Below are positions 26,416 through 37,544 of a DNA stretch of 56,321 nt, piece by piece. The DNA is taken from positions 1 to 56,321 of the forward strand of contig JAFXBE010000036.1 of NCBI GenBank assembly GCA_017516765.1, in the 5' to 3' direction. Within the stretch, counting starts at the first letter, position 1. The number at the start of each line of letters is the position of its first letter. The stretch is from Clostridia bacterium. Its GTDB lineage: Bacteria > Bacillota > Clostridia > Christensenellales > Aristaeellaceae. The translations under genes and the position numbers were made by a program. The notes below the pieces were generated by a model. That model had not been told where the DNA came from. It saw only the letters and a list, made by a program, of their open reading frames with translations, and searched no databases.

Positions 26416-28740
26416 TTACTCCGGTAATTGCGAAAGGATGGAATCGATATCGGGAAGTTGGATCTCCGGCAAGCTGCATTCGGAAAGAACCATATCCTCG
26501 CGCTTGTCAACGATGCCGTAATTACTGGTTGCGAGAACTTTGTACATACCTTGCAGATCTTTCAGCTTGATATCGGCAGGGAGAACGACAGCCGGTGAAG
26601 ATGCGATGCTTCCAATACGCGCATTTTTCTTGAAAATTCCGCAGTCTGAGGTTTCAAAGCAGAGCTTTTCCAATCCGTTACAGCCATCAAGCAAATTGGT
26701 ATCGATGCGCTGAATGCCGTTTCGTATATGCACCTGACTGAGCAAAGCGCAATTCTGAAACACCGCTTTATCCAAACGGCGTACTTCCAGTGCAAAAACC
26801 TCCAACCCTGTATTGCGCAATGCGTATTCTCCTATTCGGTCTGCTTTCCCCCTCCACCACAATTCCTTCAGTTGTGTACAGCCGTCAAAAGCATACGCAT
26901 CGATCTGATAGATCCCATTGATAAAGAGGACCGTTTTCAATGCCGTGCAGTTCGAAAAGGCAGCTTCTCCAAGCGATTCCAGCGGCCCATAACACAGCAC
27001 AGTCTGCAGACTGCTCAAATCGGCAAATGCTTTTGTACCGATCTTCGTTACAGTTTCCGGAATAATCAATGTTTGAACAGAGGATACGGATTCGCCTGTT
27101 CCAAACGCATCGATCGTCTGTACATCGATACCGTCGATCTGTCGGGGTACGGCAACAGCTTTTTCATTGCCGGTATAGCCATATACCGTTCCTGTGGAGG
27201 CATCAAAGAGAAAATGGTCTTCGTTTGTTGCAAGCTCCGGCATATCCTGGAGAGCCGGGCTATCGCTTGCCCGCTGAAGAGGCAGATACCAGGGTCTGTT
27301 GAGGGCCTGGCCGAGCGCTTCTATGTGGCTGTCTTGTGCAGTATCGGCAATACGGATCTGCTCATGCGGGACACCTAGAAAGGCATTTTGCGATACCGAA
27401 ACCTTGGCTGGCAGCAGTACATCTGAAAGCTTGGTTCCGGAAAAAGCATTTTTCCCGATGGAAGATACCTCATCACCAAGGACAAGGGTTTGGATGGTCG
27501 AATCTTTCAAAAAGCCATCCGGTATGCTTCCTTTGGCAATCGTGACAGATTTCAGATTGATGCAGCCCTTGAATGCATCTGCAGGCAAAATGTCAGCATC
27601 GCATCTGATCGTAACAGATTCAAGCAGATGGCAGTCGTCAAATGCTTTTGAACCAATGGATGTCAGGGTTTCGGGAAGAACGAGCTCCGTTATGGAGGTA
27701 CCCTGAAACGCAGCAGCACCGATTTTCTCAACGGTATTGCCGAAACTTATGCTGCTGACCGGTAGATCGGTGAAGAGCTTGTCCGGAACAGTCTCTGAAT
27801 CAATCGTCACGTTTGTAAGTGCGGTACAATCCTGAAAAGCATTTTTGGGGAGAGCCGAGGTCTCGCATCCGATATACAGATCGGTCAGACCACTGCAGCC
27901 GGCGAATGCTTCCGCACCGATCTTTCGGATCGATGGAGTAAGCGAAAGGGACTGAAGGTGAATACAGTTGCGGAAGGCTCCGCGCCCGATCCCGGTGACT
28001 GTATCATACAGGTCGATCCATTCCAGACCGCTGTCGGCAAACGCCTCGTCACCGATCGTTGTAAACAGATCCGAATGAGGAACGGCAAACATTTTCAGCT
28101 GTGTTTGACCGCTGAAAACACTTTCGCCCAAAGCAACGACGGGCTTTTCATCACCGTTTTCAAAGACAAGATTGTAATGCGGGTAGACGGCTGTCTGTGT
28201 TCCTGTATAAGCAGTCAATGCATAGGTATCCGCCCGGGCTGCTTCTTCGTAAAGATAGCCCTCACGGAGAACTTCCAGCATCGGATAATTTCCGCGCCAG
28301 ACTCTTGCATCCGATCCGATATCGGAAAAATAGCGCTGTGCTGCATCCATCGCTTCGCGGGTGGCATTCCAGGGCAGATCCACATCTGCCAGAGGGCAGC
28401 CGGAAAAGGCGGAGGAATCGATAGACGGCAGTTCTGCAGCATCGAAAACAAGATAGGTAAGCGCACTGCAATCCGCAAATGCATTGATTGATATCGTTTC
28501 GATGCTTGCGGGAAAACAAACGGTTTCCAGTTCGCTGCAGCCGCGAAAGGCATCAGGGGCAATGTTGGTCACAGGTACTCCGCCGATCTCTTCGTGGATA
28601 TCGGCAACAGCTGTCTTCTGTGTCCAACCGGTAACGGAACCCGTAGGAGGATCAAAAAGAAAACCGGATGTCTCGGCAACGGCTGCCGTCAAGAAAAGAA
28701 CAAGGAGCACAGCCAAGAGCGCTACAATGCTTTTTTTCAT
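26416..28740 (-). CDS. Secreted leucine-rich-repeat protein (BspA-like)
   Basis: Protein of about 774 residues with a signal peptide ([16 protein letters not shown], cleavage near Ala22) and many BspA/LRR_5-type repeats of about 23 residues, for example [20 protein letters not shown], where AF-x-x-C/S-x-L-x-x-x-x-L/I recurs through most of the length. A repeat-poor stretch lies near residues 455-520. There is no sorting signal or C-terminal membrane anchor, so the way it is held at the cell surface, if at all, is unclear. Such proteins often bind host or matrix molecules, but no function is proven. The start overlaps the mtnA stop by ATGA, an odd pairing. Confidence 0.88.
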   Translation of the reverse strand: MKKSIVALLAVLLVLFLTAAVAETSGFLFDPPTGSVTGWTQKTAVADIHEEIGGVPVTNIAPDAFRGCSELETVCFPASIETISINAFADCSALTYLVFDAAELPSIDSSAFSGCPLADVDLPWNATREAMDAAQRYFSDIGSDARVWRGNYPMLEVLREGYLYEEAARADTYALTAYTGTQTAVYPHYNLVFENGDEKPVVALGESVFSGQTQLKMFAVPHSDLFTTIGDEAFADSGLEWIDLYDTVTGIGRGAFRNCIHLQSLSLTPSIRKIGAEAFAGCSGLTDLYIGCETSALPKNAFQDCTALTNVTIDSETVPDKLFTDLPVSSISFGNTVEKIGAAAFQGTSITELVLPETLTSIGSKAFDDCHLLESVTIRCDADILPADAFKGCINLKSVTIAKGSIPDGFLKDSTIQTLVLGDEVSSIGKNAFSGTKLSDVLLPAKVSVSQNAFLGVPHEQIRIADTAQDSHIEALGQALNRPWYLPLQRASDSPALQDMPELATNEDHFLFDASTGTVYGYTGNEKAVAVPRQIDGIDVQTIDAFGTGESVSSVQTLIIPETVTKIGTKAFADLSSLQTVLCYGPLESLGEAAFSNCTALKTVLFINGIYQIDAYAFDGCTQLKELWWRGKADRIGEYALRNTGLEVFALEVRRLDKAVFQNCALLSQVHIRNGIQRIDTNLLDGCNGLEKLCFETSDCGIFKKNARIGSIASSPAVVLPADIKLKDLQGMYKVLATSNYGIVDKREDMVLSECSLPEIQLPDIDSILSQLPE

Positions 28741-29828
28741 TCCCCGCACCCTTTCGCAGAAGTGCCCTGTTTTGTAAACAGTTCTTTTAAACTCTCGGTA
28801 TACGGTGGTCTGGCGATGCCATGCTCGGTAATGATACCGGTGATCAATTCGTGATCTGTAACATCAAATGCCGGATTGTACACCTTTACCCCATCCGGCG
28901 CCATGGGCTTCTCGTACCACATATGGGTGATCTCTTCTGCAGGGCGCTGCTCGATGGGGATATCATCACCGGTAGGCGTTGACAGATCAATGGTGGAGGT
29001 GGGACCAAGCACATAGAACGGTATGCCGTAATGCTTTGCAAGGATCGCTACGCCGGAGGTTCCGATCTTGTTGCAGGCATCACCATTGGCAGCGACCCGG
29101 TCACAGCCGACAAACACTGCGTCCACCCAGCCGTTCTTCATCACTTGCGAAGCCATGTTGTCGCAAATCACAGTGGTGTCTACACCATCCGCCATCAGTT
29201 CGAAAGCGGAAAGACGGGCTCCCTGCAAAAGCGGGCGCGTCTCATCGGTAAAGACCCGGAAGTTCATCCCCCGTTCCCTGCCCAGATGAATGGGCGCCAA
29301 CGCTGTGCCGTATTTGGATGTGGCAAGCAGCCCTGCGTTGCAATGGGTAAGAACCCCTGCGCCATCCTTGAGTACAGAAAGCCCATGTTCACCGATCCGG
29401 CGGCACATGTCTGTATCTTCTTCCTTAATGGCCCGGCATTCCTGCAAAAGCAGAGCCTTGATCTGTGAAATGCTCTTATCTGCGTTCTCCGTAACCACCT
29501 GTTCCATCCTGCGGAGGGCCCATGCCAGATTGACCGCTGTGGGTCGTGCGCTTTCAAGATAGTCGCTGGCTTTCTTGTAGTCCTGATAAAATGAAGAATA
29601 GTCCTCGGTCTGTATCCGCTTGGCTGCAAGATAGATACCAAAAGCAGCGGCAACGCCAATTGCAGGCGCGCCGCGTACCTTCAGAAGATAGATCGCTTCA
29701 AAGATCTCCTGCTGCGTTTCCAGATGCAGGATTTCAACCCGCCCAGGCAACTGTGTTTGATCGATGATCACCAGTTTGCTGTTTTCATCATCCAGAGCAA
29801 CGGTTTCAAAGGCAAGAATATCCTTCAT
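28737..29828 (-). CDS. mtnA: S-methyl-5-thioribose-1-phosphate isomerase
   Basis: Converts methylthioribose 1-phosphate to methylthioribulose 1-phosphate in methionine salvage; relatives also act on 5-deoxyribose 1-phosphate. 363 residues. Seen: [26 protein letters not shown] with the catalytic Cys, [13 protein letters not shown], and CDNMASQVM with the catalytic Asp, then [10 protein letters not shown] and [19 protein letters not shown]. This is the MtnA form of the eIF2B-alpha-like family. No other salvage gene is adjacent; it sits between tgt and the LRR gene in the T-box operon. Confidence 0.94.
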   Translation of the reverse strand: MKDILAFETVALDDENSKLVIIDQTQLPGRVEILHLETQQEIFEAIYLLKVRGAPAIGVAAAFGIYLAAKRIQTEDYSSFYQDYKKASDYLESARPTAVNLAWALRRMEQVVTENADKSISQIKALLLQECRAIKEEDTDMCRRIGEHGLSVLKDGAGVLTHCNAGLLATSKYGTALAPIHLGRERGMNFRVFTDETRPLLQGARLSAFELMADGVDTTVICDNMASQVMKNGWVDAVFVGCDRVAANGDACNKIGTSGVAILAKHYGIPFYVLGPTSTIDLSTPTGDDIPIEQRPAEEITHMWYEKPMAPDGVKVYNPAFDVTDHELITGIITEHGIARPPYTESLKELFTKQGTSAKGCGE

Positions 29829-29852
29829 GCGTACACCCCTTCTTCATTCAAA

Positions 29853-31700
<1,848 letters not shown>

Positions 31701-31708
<8 letters not shown>

Positions 31709-32573
31709 CGGGCGTCCACCTTGCCGTTGTGCCGCAGGGCAGTACACCGCCGCTGGTTACGGCCAGTGCAAGCTCCTCAGCTTCTGCCTTGCCGCCGAAA
31801 CGGTCACACAGGCACCGACGGGCGATGTTGCCCAGTACACTGGCAGAGAAGCCCGTAGTATAGCCGTTGATCAGGAAGAAAAGCGGTGTGGAGCTCATAG
31901 CCTGTGCGGCAAGATCTACCAGATCGTAGAGTTCGTCCTCCAGCTTCCATACTTCACCGCCGGGGCCACGACCATAGCTGGGCGGATCCATCAGAATGCC
32001 GTCGTAGCTGTTGCCACGGCGAAGTTCGCGGCGCACGAAAGCCTTTGCATCTTCTACAATAAAACGGGTATAGGACTCGTGGATCCCGGTCAGATCGCGA
32101 TTTTCCTTTGCCCATTGCACCATGCCTTTGGCGGCGTCAACATGGGTTACATGCGCACCGGCTGCAGCGCAGGCGATGGTTGCACCGCCTGTGTAGGCAA
32201 ACAGGTTCAGGATCTTTGGCTGATGACCGAAGCTGGCTGTATTACGGATGCGTTCCTGCATCCACAGCCAGTTGGCAGCCTGCTCGGGAAAAAGACCGGT
32301 GTGCTTGAAACCGGTGGGTTTGACATAAAACTTCAGATCACCGAGAGAGATGGTCCAGCGCTCGGGTAGTGTTTCTTTGAAGTCCCAATGCCCGCCGCCG
32401 GTTTCGGCACGGCTGTAGGTGGCCTGCGCACGGTTCCAAAGCTCAGGTCTGGCTTTGGGCCAGATCACCTGCGGGTCGGGTCTGCGAAGAATGATCTTCC
32501 CCCACCGTTCCAGTTTTTCTCCGTCGCCGGTATCCAGCACTTCGTAGTCCTGCCATTGATCACACAGATACAT
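31701..32573 (-). CDS. Class I SAM-dependent methyltransferase (rRNA type)
   Basis: About 290 residues. The C-terminal two thirds has the SAM site NLFAYTGGATIACAAAGA, an acidic DAAKGMVQWAKEN, and the catalytic DPPSYGRGPGGEVWK, as in the PF10672 group related to RlmI and RlmK, which methylate 23S rRNA cytosine or guanine. There is no N-terminal PUA domain. The substrate is therefore predicted as RNA but not specified. It is 62 nt downstream of ileS, behind an internal hairpin, and overlaps the RluA-family gene. Confidence 0.88.
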
Positions 32574-32599
32574 GGGTTTTCTCCTTTATACTTGAAAGC

Positions 32600-32621
32600 G
32601 GGCGGAGCAAAGGCTCCGCCC
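32600..32621 (-). terminator. Hairpin between ileS and the methyltransferase gene
   Basis: GGGCGGAGC (32600-32608) and GCTCCGCCC (32613-32621) form a perfect 9-bp GC-rich stem. There is no T-run on the minus strand, so it is more likely a processing or attenuating hairpin than a full terminator. Confidence 0.4.
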
Positions 32622-32635
32622 TTGAATGTTTTCGA

Positions 32636-35600
32636 TTACGCCTTGCGGATGGCAAGGGTCGCCTTCTTACCGTTGATGTTCCACTCTTTGGCGGTGGCAT
32701 CGTCGGCGGCGGAGGCATTGACCAGCGTTTCGGCCAGCACGCTCTGCATGATGAAGCTCTTACCGGCTTCAATGGCAGCGGTCAGTTCTTCGTCGGCCTG
32801 ATAGGCGACATGGATACGGTCGCTGACTTCGAAATCGGCTTCCTTACGCATGGTCTGCAGCTTAGAGACCACCTCGCGCTGATAGCCTTCGGCGATCAGT
32901 TCGGGGGTCAGGTTGCAGTCGAAAACCACGGTCACATTGCCGTCAGACTGGGCGGCAAATCCTGGCTTCTGGGTGGCTTCTGCAAGCACATCGTCTCTGG
33001 AGAGCACGATCTCGGTATCTTCGATGGTGAAAACATAGTTTTCGCCGCGTTCGAAGGTATCCATCACATCGTTGCCGTCCACTTCCTTCAGCGCTGCGCC
33101 GATCTTGCCAAGCAGCTTGCCGTACTTGGGGCCAAGGGTGCGCATCTGGGGCTTCAGGTTGTAGGTGGTAAAGGCACGTGCATCGTCGGTGAAAATCACG
33201 TTCTTCACATTCAGCTCGTCCTTGGCCAGCTCGCCGAATTCCTTGTCGAAGCTGGTGCCCTTTACATAAAGGGTCTCCAGCGGCTGACGAACCTTCAGGT
33301 TGGCGGAAGCGCGCAGGGCGCGGCCAAGGCTGACGACCTCCAGCAGAGCGTTCATCTGGGTGTTCAGGTTCTCGTCGATCAGGCTCTCATCGGCTTCGGG
33401 GAAGCGGCAGAGATGCACGCTTTCGGGAGCGGTCTGATCCACGGTGCATACCAGATTCTGATAGATATCCTCTGCCATGAAGGGCACGAAGGGAGCGATC
33501 ACCTTGCTGAGGGTGACCAGCACATGATACAGGGTGGCGAAAGCGGCTTCCTTGGTATCGTCCATGCCCTTGCCCCAGAAACGCTCGCGGCCGCGGCGTA
33601 CATACCAGTTGCTCAGATCGTCCACAAACTTGGTGATGGCGTTGGCGGGTTCGGGGATCCGGAAAGCGGTCAGATCTTCATCCACCTGCTTTACCAGCTG
33701 GTTGAGGCGGCTCAGGATCCACTTGTCCATCAGGGTCAGGTTCACCTTGTCCAGCGGATGCTCGGCAGGATCGAAGTTATCGATGTTGGCATAGAGCACG
33801 AAGAACGCATAGGTATTCTGCAGCGTGCCCATGAACTTACGCTGGCCCTCGTTAACGGCTTCATCGCTGAAGCGGCTGGGCAGCCAGGGTGCGCCGGCAG
33901 TATAGAAGTACCAGCGCACAGCGTCTGCGCCCTGCTTGTTGAGTACGGACCAGGGATCCACAACGTTGCCGATATGCTTGGACATCTTGCGGCCTTCGGC
34001 ATCCTGTACGTGACCCATAACGATACAGTTCTCGAAGGGAGCACGGTCGAACAGCAGGGTGCTGATGGCTTCCAGCGTGTAGAACCAGCCGCGGGTCTGG
34101 TCAATGGCTTCGGAAATGAAGTCTGCGGGGAAGCGCTGCTCGAAGATATCCTTGTTTTCGAAGGGATAGTGCCACTGGGCGAAGGGCATGGAGCCGGAAT
34201 CGTACCAGCAGTCGATAACATCGCTGACGCGGGTCATGGGCTTTCCGCACTGGGGACAGGTGATCTGGATCTCATCCACATAGGGACGGTGCAGTTCGAT
34301 CTCACCAACCTCGGTGGTCGCCATCTCACGCAGCTCCTGCTTGGAGCCGATCACATGGATGTGGCCCTCTTCGCAGCGCCAGATGGGCAGCGGAGTGCCC
34401 CAGTAGCGTTCGCGGCTGAGACCCCAGTCGTGTACGTTCTCCAGCCAGACGCCCATACGGCCTTCCTTGATGTTGTCGGGCATCCAGTTGATGGTACGGT
34501 TGTTGGCGACAAGCTTGTCGCGGACGGCCGTCATCTTGATGTACCAGGTGGGACGGGGATAGTACAGCAAGGGAGTGTTGCAGCGCCAGCAGAAGGGATA
34601 ATCGTGAGCGAAGGGAACGGCAGCAAACAGCAGACCGCGCTCCTTCAGATCGTCCAGGATCAGCTGGTCGGCATCCTTGACGAACACACCGGGCCACTTG
34701 GTGTCTGCCGTCATGCAGCCCTGAGTATCGACGAAGTTGACAAAGGGAATATCGTTTGCCTGGCAAACACGGTTGTCGTCTTCACCGAATGCAGGTGCGA
34801 TATGAACGATACCGGAACCATCGGTCATGGTAACGTAATCGTCACATACCACACGCCAGGCGGGCTTATCCAGCTTGCCCACAGCAAAGTCGAACAGGGG
34901 CTCATATTCCTTACCGGCAAGCTCTGCACCGGGCATTTCTTCGTGGATGACTGCTTCCTTGGCCTTTTCGCCAAAGACAGTATCCATCAGCGCCTTTGCC
35001 ATAACGTAGTTCTTGCCTTCGATGGTGAAACGGGCATACACATCCTGCGGGTTTACGCACAGGGCAAGGTTGCTGGGCAGTGTCCAGGGGGTAGTGGTCC
35101 AGGCGAGGAAATAGGTATCTTCCCAAGCCTTTGCTTTAAAGAGAACAAAGGCAGAAGTCTCTTTTACGTTCTTATAGCCCTGCGCCACTTCGTGGCTGGA
35201 AAGGGCAGTGCCGCAGCGGGGGCAGTAGGGCGCGATCTTGTGGCCGAGATACAGAAGACCTTTTTCGTAGATGGTCTTCAGACTCCACCATTCGGATTCG
35301 ATATAGTCATCCTTGTAGGTGATGTAGGGATGCTCCATATCGGCCCAGAAAGCGACGCGGTCGCTCATCTCTTCCCATTCGGACTGATACTTCCACACAC
35401 TGTTCTTGCATTCACGGATAAAGGGCTCGATACCATAGGCTTCGATCTGGGGTTTGCCGTCCAGACCGAGGATCTTTTCAACTTCCAGCTCTACCGGCAG
35501 ACCGTGGGTGTCCCAGCCGGCCTTCCGAAGTACATCCTTTCCCTTCATCGCCTGAAAACGCGGGATCAGATCCTTGATAGCGCGGGTCTCGATATGACCG

Positions 35601-35767
35601 ATGTGGGGACGACCGTTTGCTGTGGGCGGGCCATCAAAGAAAGTGAAACGTTCGTTGCCTTCGTTGGCGCGGAAGCTCTTACGGATGATGTCTCTTTCCT
35701 TCCACATGGCGAGGGTCTCACGCTCGCGCTCAACGAAGTTCATGTCTGTTGGAACCTTGCGATACAT
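32636..35767 (-). CDS. ileS: Isoleucyl-tRNA synthetase, long (IleRS2-like) type
   Basis: Charges tRNA-Ile with isoleucine. 1043 residues, with the class I motifs HIGH at 55-58 (in GRPHIGHIETR) and KMSK at 594-597, the editing domain (AWTTTPWTLPSNLALCVNP) and a Zn-type CPRCG and CPQCG. The length, the opening FTFFDGPPTANGRPHIGH and the C-terminal domain are those of the IleRS2 group, shared with eukaryotic enzymes and known for low mupirocin sensitivity. ATG 35767 follows AAGGAGGAAGGA. Expression is controlled by an isoleucine T-box. It is the first gene of the seven-gene minus-strand run. Confidence 0.96.
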   Translation of the reverse strand: MYRKVPTDMNFVERERETLAMWKERDIIRKSFRANEGNERFTFFDGPPTANGRPHIGHIETRAIKDLIPRFQAMKGKDVLRKAGWDTHGLPVELEVEKILGLDGKPQIEAYGIEPFIRECKNSVWKYQSEWEEMSDRVAFWADMEHPYITYKDDYIESEWWSLKTIYEKGLLYLGHKIAPYCPRCGTALSSHEVAQGYKNVKETSAFVLFKAKAWEDTYFLAWTTTPWTLPSNLALCVNPQDVYARFTIEGKNYVMAKALMDTVFGEKAKEAVIHEEMPGAELAGKEYEPLFDFAVGKLDKPAWRVVCDDYVTMTDGSGIVHIAPAFGEDDNRVCQANDIPFVNFVDTQGCMTADTKWPGVFVKDADQLILDDLKERGLLFAAVPFAHDYPFCWRCNTPLLYYPRPTWYIKMTAVRDKLVANNRTINWMPDNIKEGRMGVWLENVHDWGLSRERYWGTPLPIWRCEEGHIHVIGSKQELREMATTEVGEIELHRPYVDEIQITCPQCGKPMTRVSDVIDCWYDSGSMPFAQWHYPFENKDIFEQRFPADFISEAIDQTRGWFYTLEAISTLLFDRAPFENCIVMGHVQDAEGRKMSKHIGNVVDPWSVLNKQGADAVRWYFYTAGAPWLPSRFSDEAVNEGQRKFMGTLQNTYAFFVLYANIDNFDPAEHPLDKVNLTLMDKWILSRLNQLVKQVDEDLTAFRIPEPANAITKFVDDLSNWYVRRGRERFWGKGMDDTKEAAFATLYHVLVTLSKVIAPFVPFMAEDIYQNLVCTVDQTAPESVHLCRFPEADESLIDENLNTQMNALLEVVSLGRALRASANLKVRQPLETLYVKGTSFDKEFGELAKDELNVKNVIFTDDARAFTTYNLKPQMRTLGPKYGKLLGKIGAALKEVDGNDVMDTFERGENYVFTIEDTEIVLSRDDVLAEATQKPGFAAQSDGNVTVVFDCNLTPELIAEGYQREVVSKLQTMRKEADFEVSDRIHVAYQADEELTAAIEAGKSFIMQSVLAETLVNASAADDATAKEWNINGKKATLAIRKA

Positions 35768-35834
35768 TGGTCTTCCTTCCTCCTTGCGGCTTCAGCCGCG
35801 TTTGGTGTTGTTGCCCCACAGGTCGGTTTGGGCA

Positions 35835-36098
35835 TGAAAAAACCGTCCCGAGGCCATCGGGACGGATGATGTAAGCATCGATCCGCGGTACCACCCGCTT
35901 TGGCAGCAAGCTGCCCACTCTGCGCCGACGCATGATCGGCATGCCCTTTCACGGGAGCGCCCGGGAAACCCTAACACATGGTTCAGGTTTCCAGCTCGGG
36001 GGTGATGGGACTTTCGCGCTTCGGCATCCGGCTCGCACCATCCCGGACTCGCTTTACCGAAGGGGATGCGAAGACCGTCCCCGTCGTTGCTGTTGCTT
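35835..36098 (-). promoter_or_regulatory. T-box riboswitch for isoleucine
   Basis: On the minus strand, the T-box core GGGTGGTACCGCGG (35895-35882) is followed by a terminator: CCGTCCCGA (35864-35856) pairs with TCGGGACGG (35851-35843), then six T. A structured stem I region lies upstream (36095-35985); an ATC triplet at 36006-36004, followed by ACC, is the best candidate specifier for Ile. Uncharged tRNA-Ile would favour the antiterminator and so raise ileS expression. The core and terminator are plain; the specifier position is inferred. Confidence 0.9.
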
Positions 36099-36101
36099 TG
36101 C

Positions 36102-36130
36102 ATTATACTAAAAGTAATGCGAAAAGTAAA
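36102..36130 (-). promoter_or_regulatory. Promoter of the T-box ileS operon
   Basis: On the minus strand TTTACT (36130-36125) and a perfect TATAAT (36107-36102) with a 17-bp spacer. The stretch from here to the divergent promoter at 36220 holds no gene and no other clear signal. Confidence 0.7.
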
Positions 36131-36219
36131 TAGATATCGGATGTGTTTTTGCTTCTTTTATATTGTATACAGTCAGCAAACAAGAAAGTTAGTTGCCAAA
36201 AACGGACAAAAAAATACCG

Positions 36220-36248
36220 TTGACAACATCACGTATCTGTTGTATGCT
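36220..36248 (+). promoter_or_regulatory. Promoter of the chvE-gguAB operon
   Basis: A perfect TTGACA (36220-36225) and TATGCT (36243-36248), 17-bp spacer. The leader of about 120 nt has no ORF. Confidence 0.7.
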
Positions 36249-36334
36249 ATCTACAGATCAATTAAGCAACTACGTTACCAAACTCTTTCGGAATGCATTA
36301 CATGTATCTCCGAATGGTTTATCTTGTTCCTTAT

Positions 36335-36351
36335 GGCTCATGTGATGAGCC
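36335..36351 (+). promoter_or_regulatory. Leader hairpin before chvE
   Basis: GGCTCAT-GTG-ATGAGCC, a perfect 7-bp stem with a 3-nt loop, ends 12 nt before AAAGGAG of chvE. It may stabilise this mRNA, whose gene shows codon use of a highly expressed protein. Confidence 0.5.
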
Positions 36352-36377
36352 AAATAAATAAAAGGAGTGACTGACTT

Positions 36378-37451
36378 ATGAAAAAGTTGGTGTCCATCCT
36401 CTTGGTTCTGGTACTTTCCCTCTCTCTGTTGACTGTTGCTTCCGCTGAAGCCCCCAAGAAGGTCGGCGTGGCCATGCCCACCATGGACCTGCAGCGCTGG
36501 ATTCAGGACGGCGACAACATGAAGAAGCAGCTGGAAGCTGCCGGTTACGAAGTTGACCTGCAGTACGCCAACAACGACGTTGCTACCCAGGTTTCCCAGA
36601 TTGAGAACATGCTGCTCAACGAAGTGGAAGTTCTGGTTGTTGCCTCCATCGACGGCGGCGCTCTGGGCACTGTTCTGCAGCAGGCTAAGGAAGCTGGCGT
36701 TATCGTCATCGCTTACGACCGTCTGCTCACCGGCACCGAGTATGTAGACTACTACACCACCTTCGACAACTACAAGGTTGGCCAGATTCAGGGCCAGTAC
36801 GTGGTTGACAAGTTCGACCTGGAAAACACCGACAAGACCTACACCATCGAATTCACCGCCGGTTCTCCCGACGACAACAACGCCGGCCTGTTCTTCGCCG
36901 GTGCCTATGACACCGTGAAGCCCTACCTGGACAATGGCAAGCTGGTTTGCGTTTCCGGTCAGACCGATTTCGAAACCGTTGCCACCCCCGCCTGGAAGTC
37001 CGAGACCGCTCAGGCCCGTATGGACAACATCCTGTCCGGCTTCTATGCCGATGCTCTCACCGGCGGCCAGAAGCTCGACATCTGCCTGTGCTCCAACGAC
37101 TCCACCGCTCTGGGCGTAACCAACTCTCTGGTTGCTTTCGGCTTCACCGCTGAGAACATCCCCGTCATCACCGGTCAGGACTGCGACATCGCCAACACCA
37201 AGAACATGGTGCAGGGCCTGCAGGCTATGTCCGTATTCAAGGATACCCGCGCTCTTGCCGAAGCCACCGTTAAGATGGTAGGCGAAATCCTGAGCGGCGC
37301 CGAAGTTGAGACCAACGCTACCTACGCTAACGGCGTTAAGGACGTTGCTTCCTTCAACTGCACCCCCGTATTCGCTGACGTGAACAACTATGCTGAGCTG
37401 CTCATCGAAAGCGGCTACTACACCGCTGAAGATCTGGCTGTGACCGAGTAA
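36378..37451 (+). CDS. chvE: Multiple-sugar ABC transporter substrate-binding protein
   Basis: Periplasmic-binding-protein fold (type I) that delivers monosaccharides to GguAB; ChvE-type proteins bind several aldoses such as galactose, arabinose and xylose. 357 residues with signal peptide MKKLVSILLVLVLSLSLLTV, cut near Ala23; no lipobox Cys. Typical: GVAMPTMDLQRWIQDGDNM, ASIDGGALGTVL, AYDRLL, EFTAGSPDDNNA and ITGQDCD. Codon use is strongly biased to GCC, ACC and AAC, unlike its neighbours, which points to high expression. A hairpin downstream separates it from the less expressed transporter genes. Confidence 0.93.
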   Translation: MKKLVSILLVLVLSLSLLTVASAEAPKKVGVAMPTMDLQRWIQDGDNMKKQLEAAGYEVDLQYANNDVATQVSQIENMLLNEVEVLVVASIDGGALGTVLQQAKEAGVIVIAYDRLLTGTEYVDYYTTFDNYKVGQIQGQYVVDKFDLENTDKTYTIEFTAGSPDDNNAGLFFAGAYDTVKPYLDNGKLVCVSGQTDFETVATPAWKSETAQARMDNILSGFYADALTGGQKLDICLCSNDSTALGVTNSLVAFGFTAENIPVITGQDCDIANTKNMVQGLQAMSVFKDTRALAEATVKMVGEILSGAEVETNATYANGVKDVASFNCTPVFADVNNYAELLIESGYYTAEDLAVTE

Positions 37452-37485
37452 TTTCGATCATACGAACACATAACTTCGTCTGACG

Positions 37486-37530
37486 ACGGGAGACGGACGT
37501 TCCTTCGTCCGTCTCCCGTTTCGGATTTTT
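37486..37530 (+). terminator. Intercistronic hairpin after chvE
   Basis: ACGGGAGACGGACG (37486-37499) and CGTCCGTCTCCCGT (37506-37519) form a perfect 14-bp stem with a 6-nt loop, then TTCGGATTTTT. It probably stops part of the transcripts so that the binding protein is made in excess over the permease. Confidence 0.8.
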
Positions 37531-37544
37531 GGGAGGAATGTCTT

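Noticed and set aside
32810..35869. Open frame of about 1019 codons on the plus strand opposite ileS
   Set aside because: It is the antisense shadow of a well-recognised synthetase; long antisense frames appear here because codons such as TTA, CTA and TCA are rare in the sense gene. No ribosome site and no family pattern.
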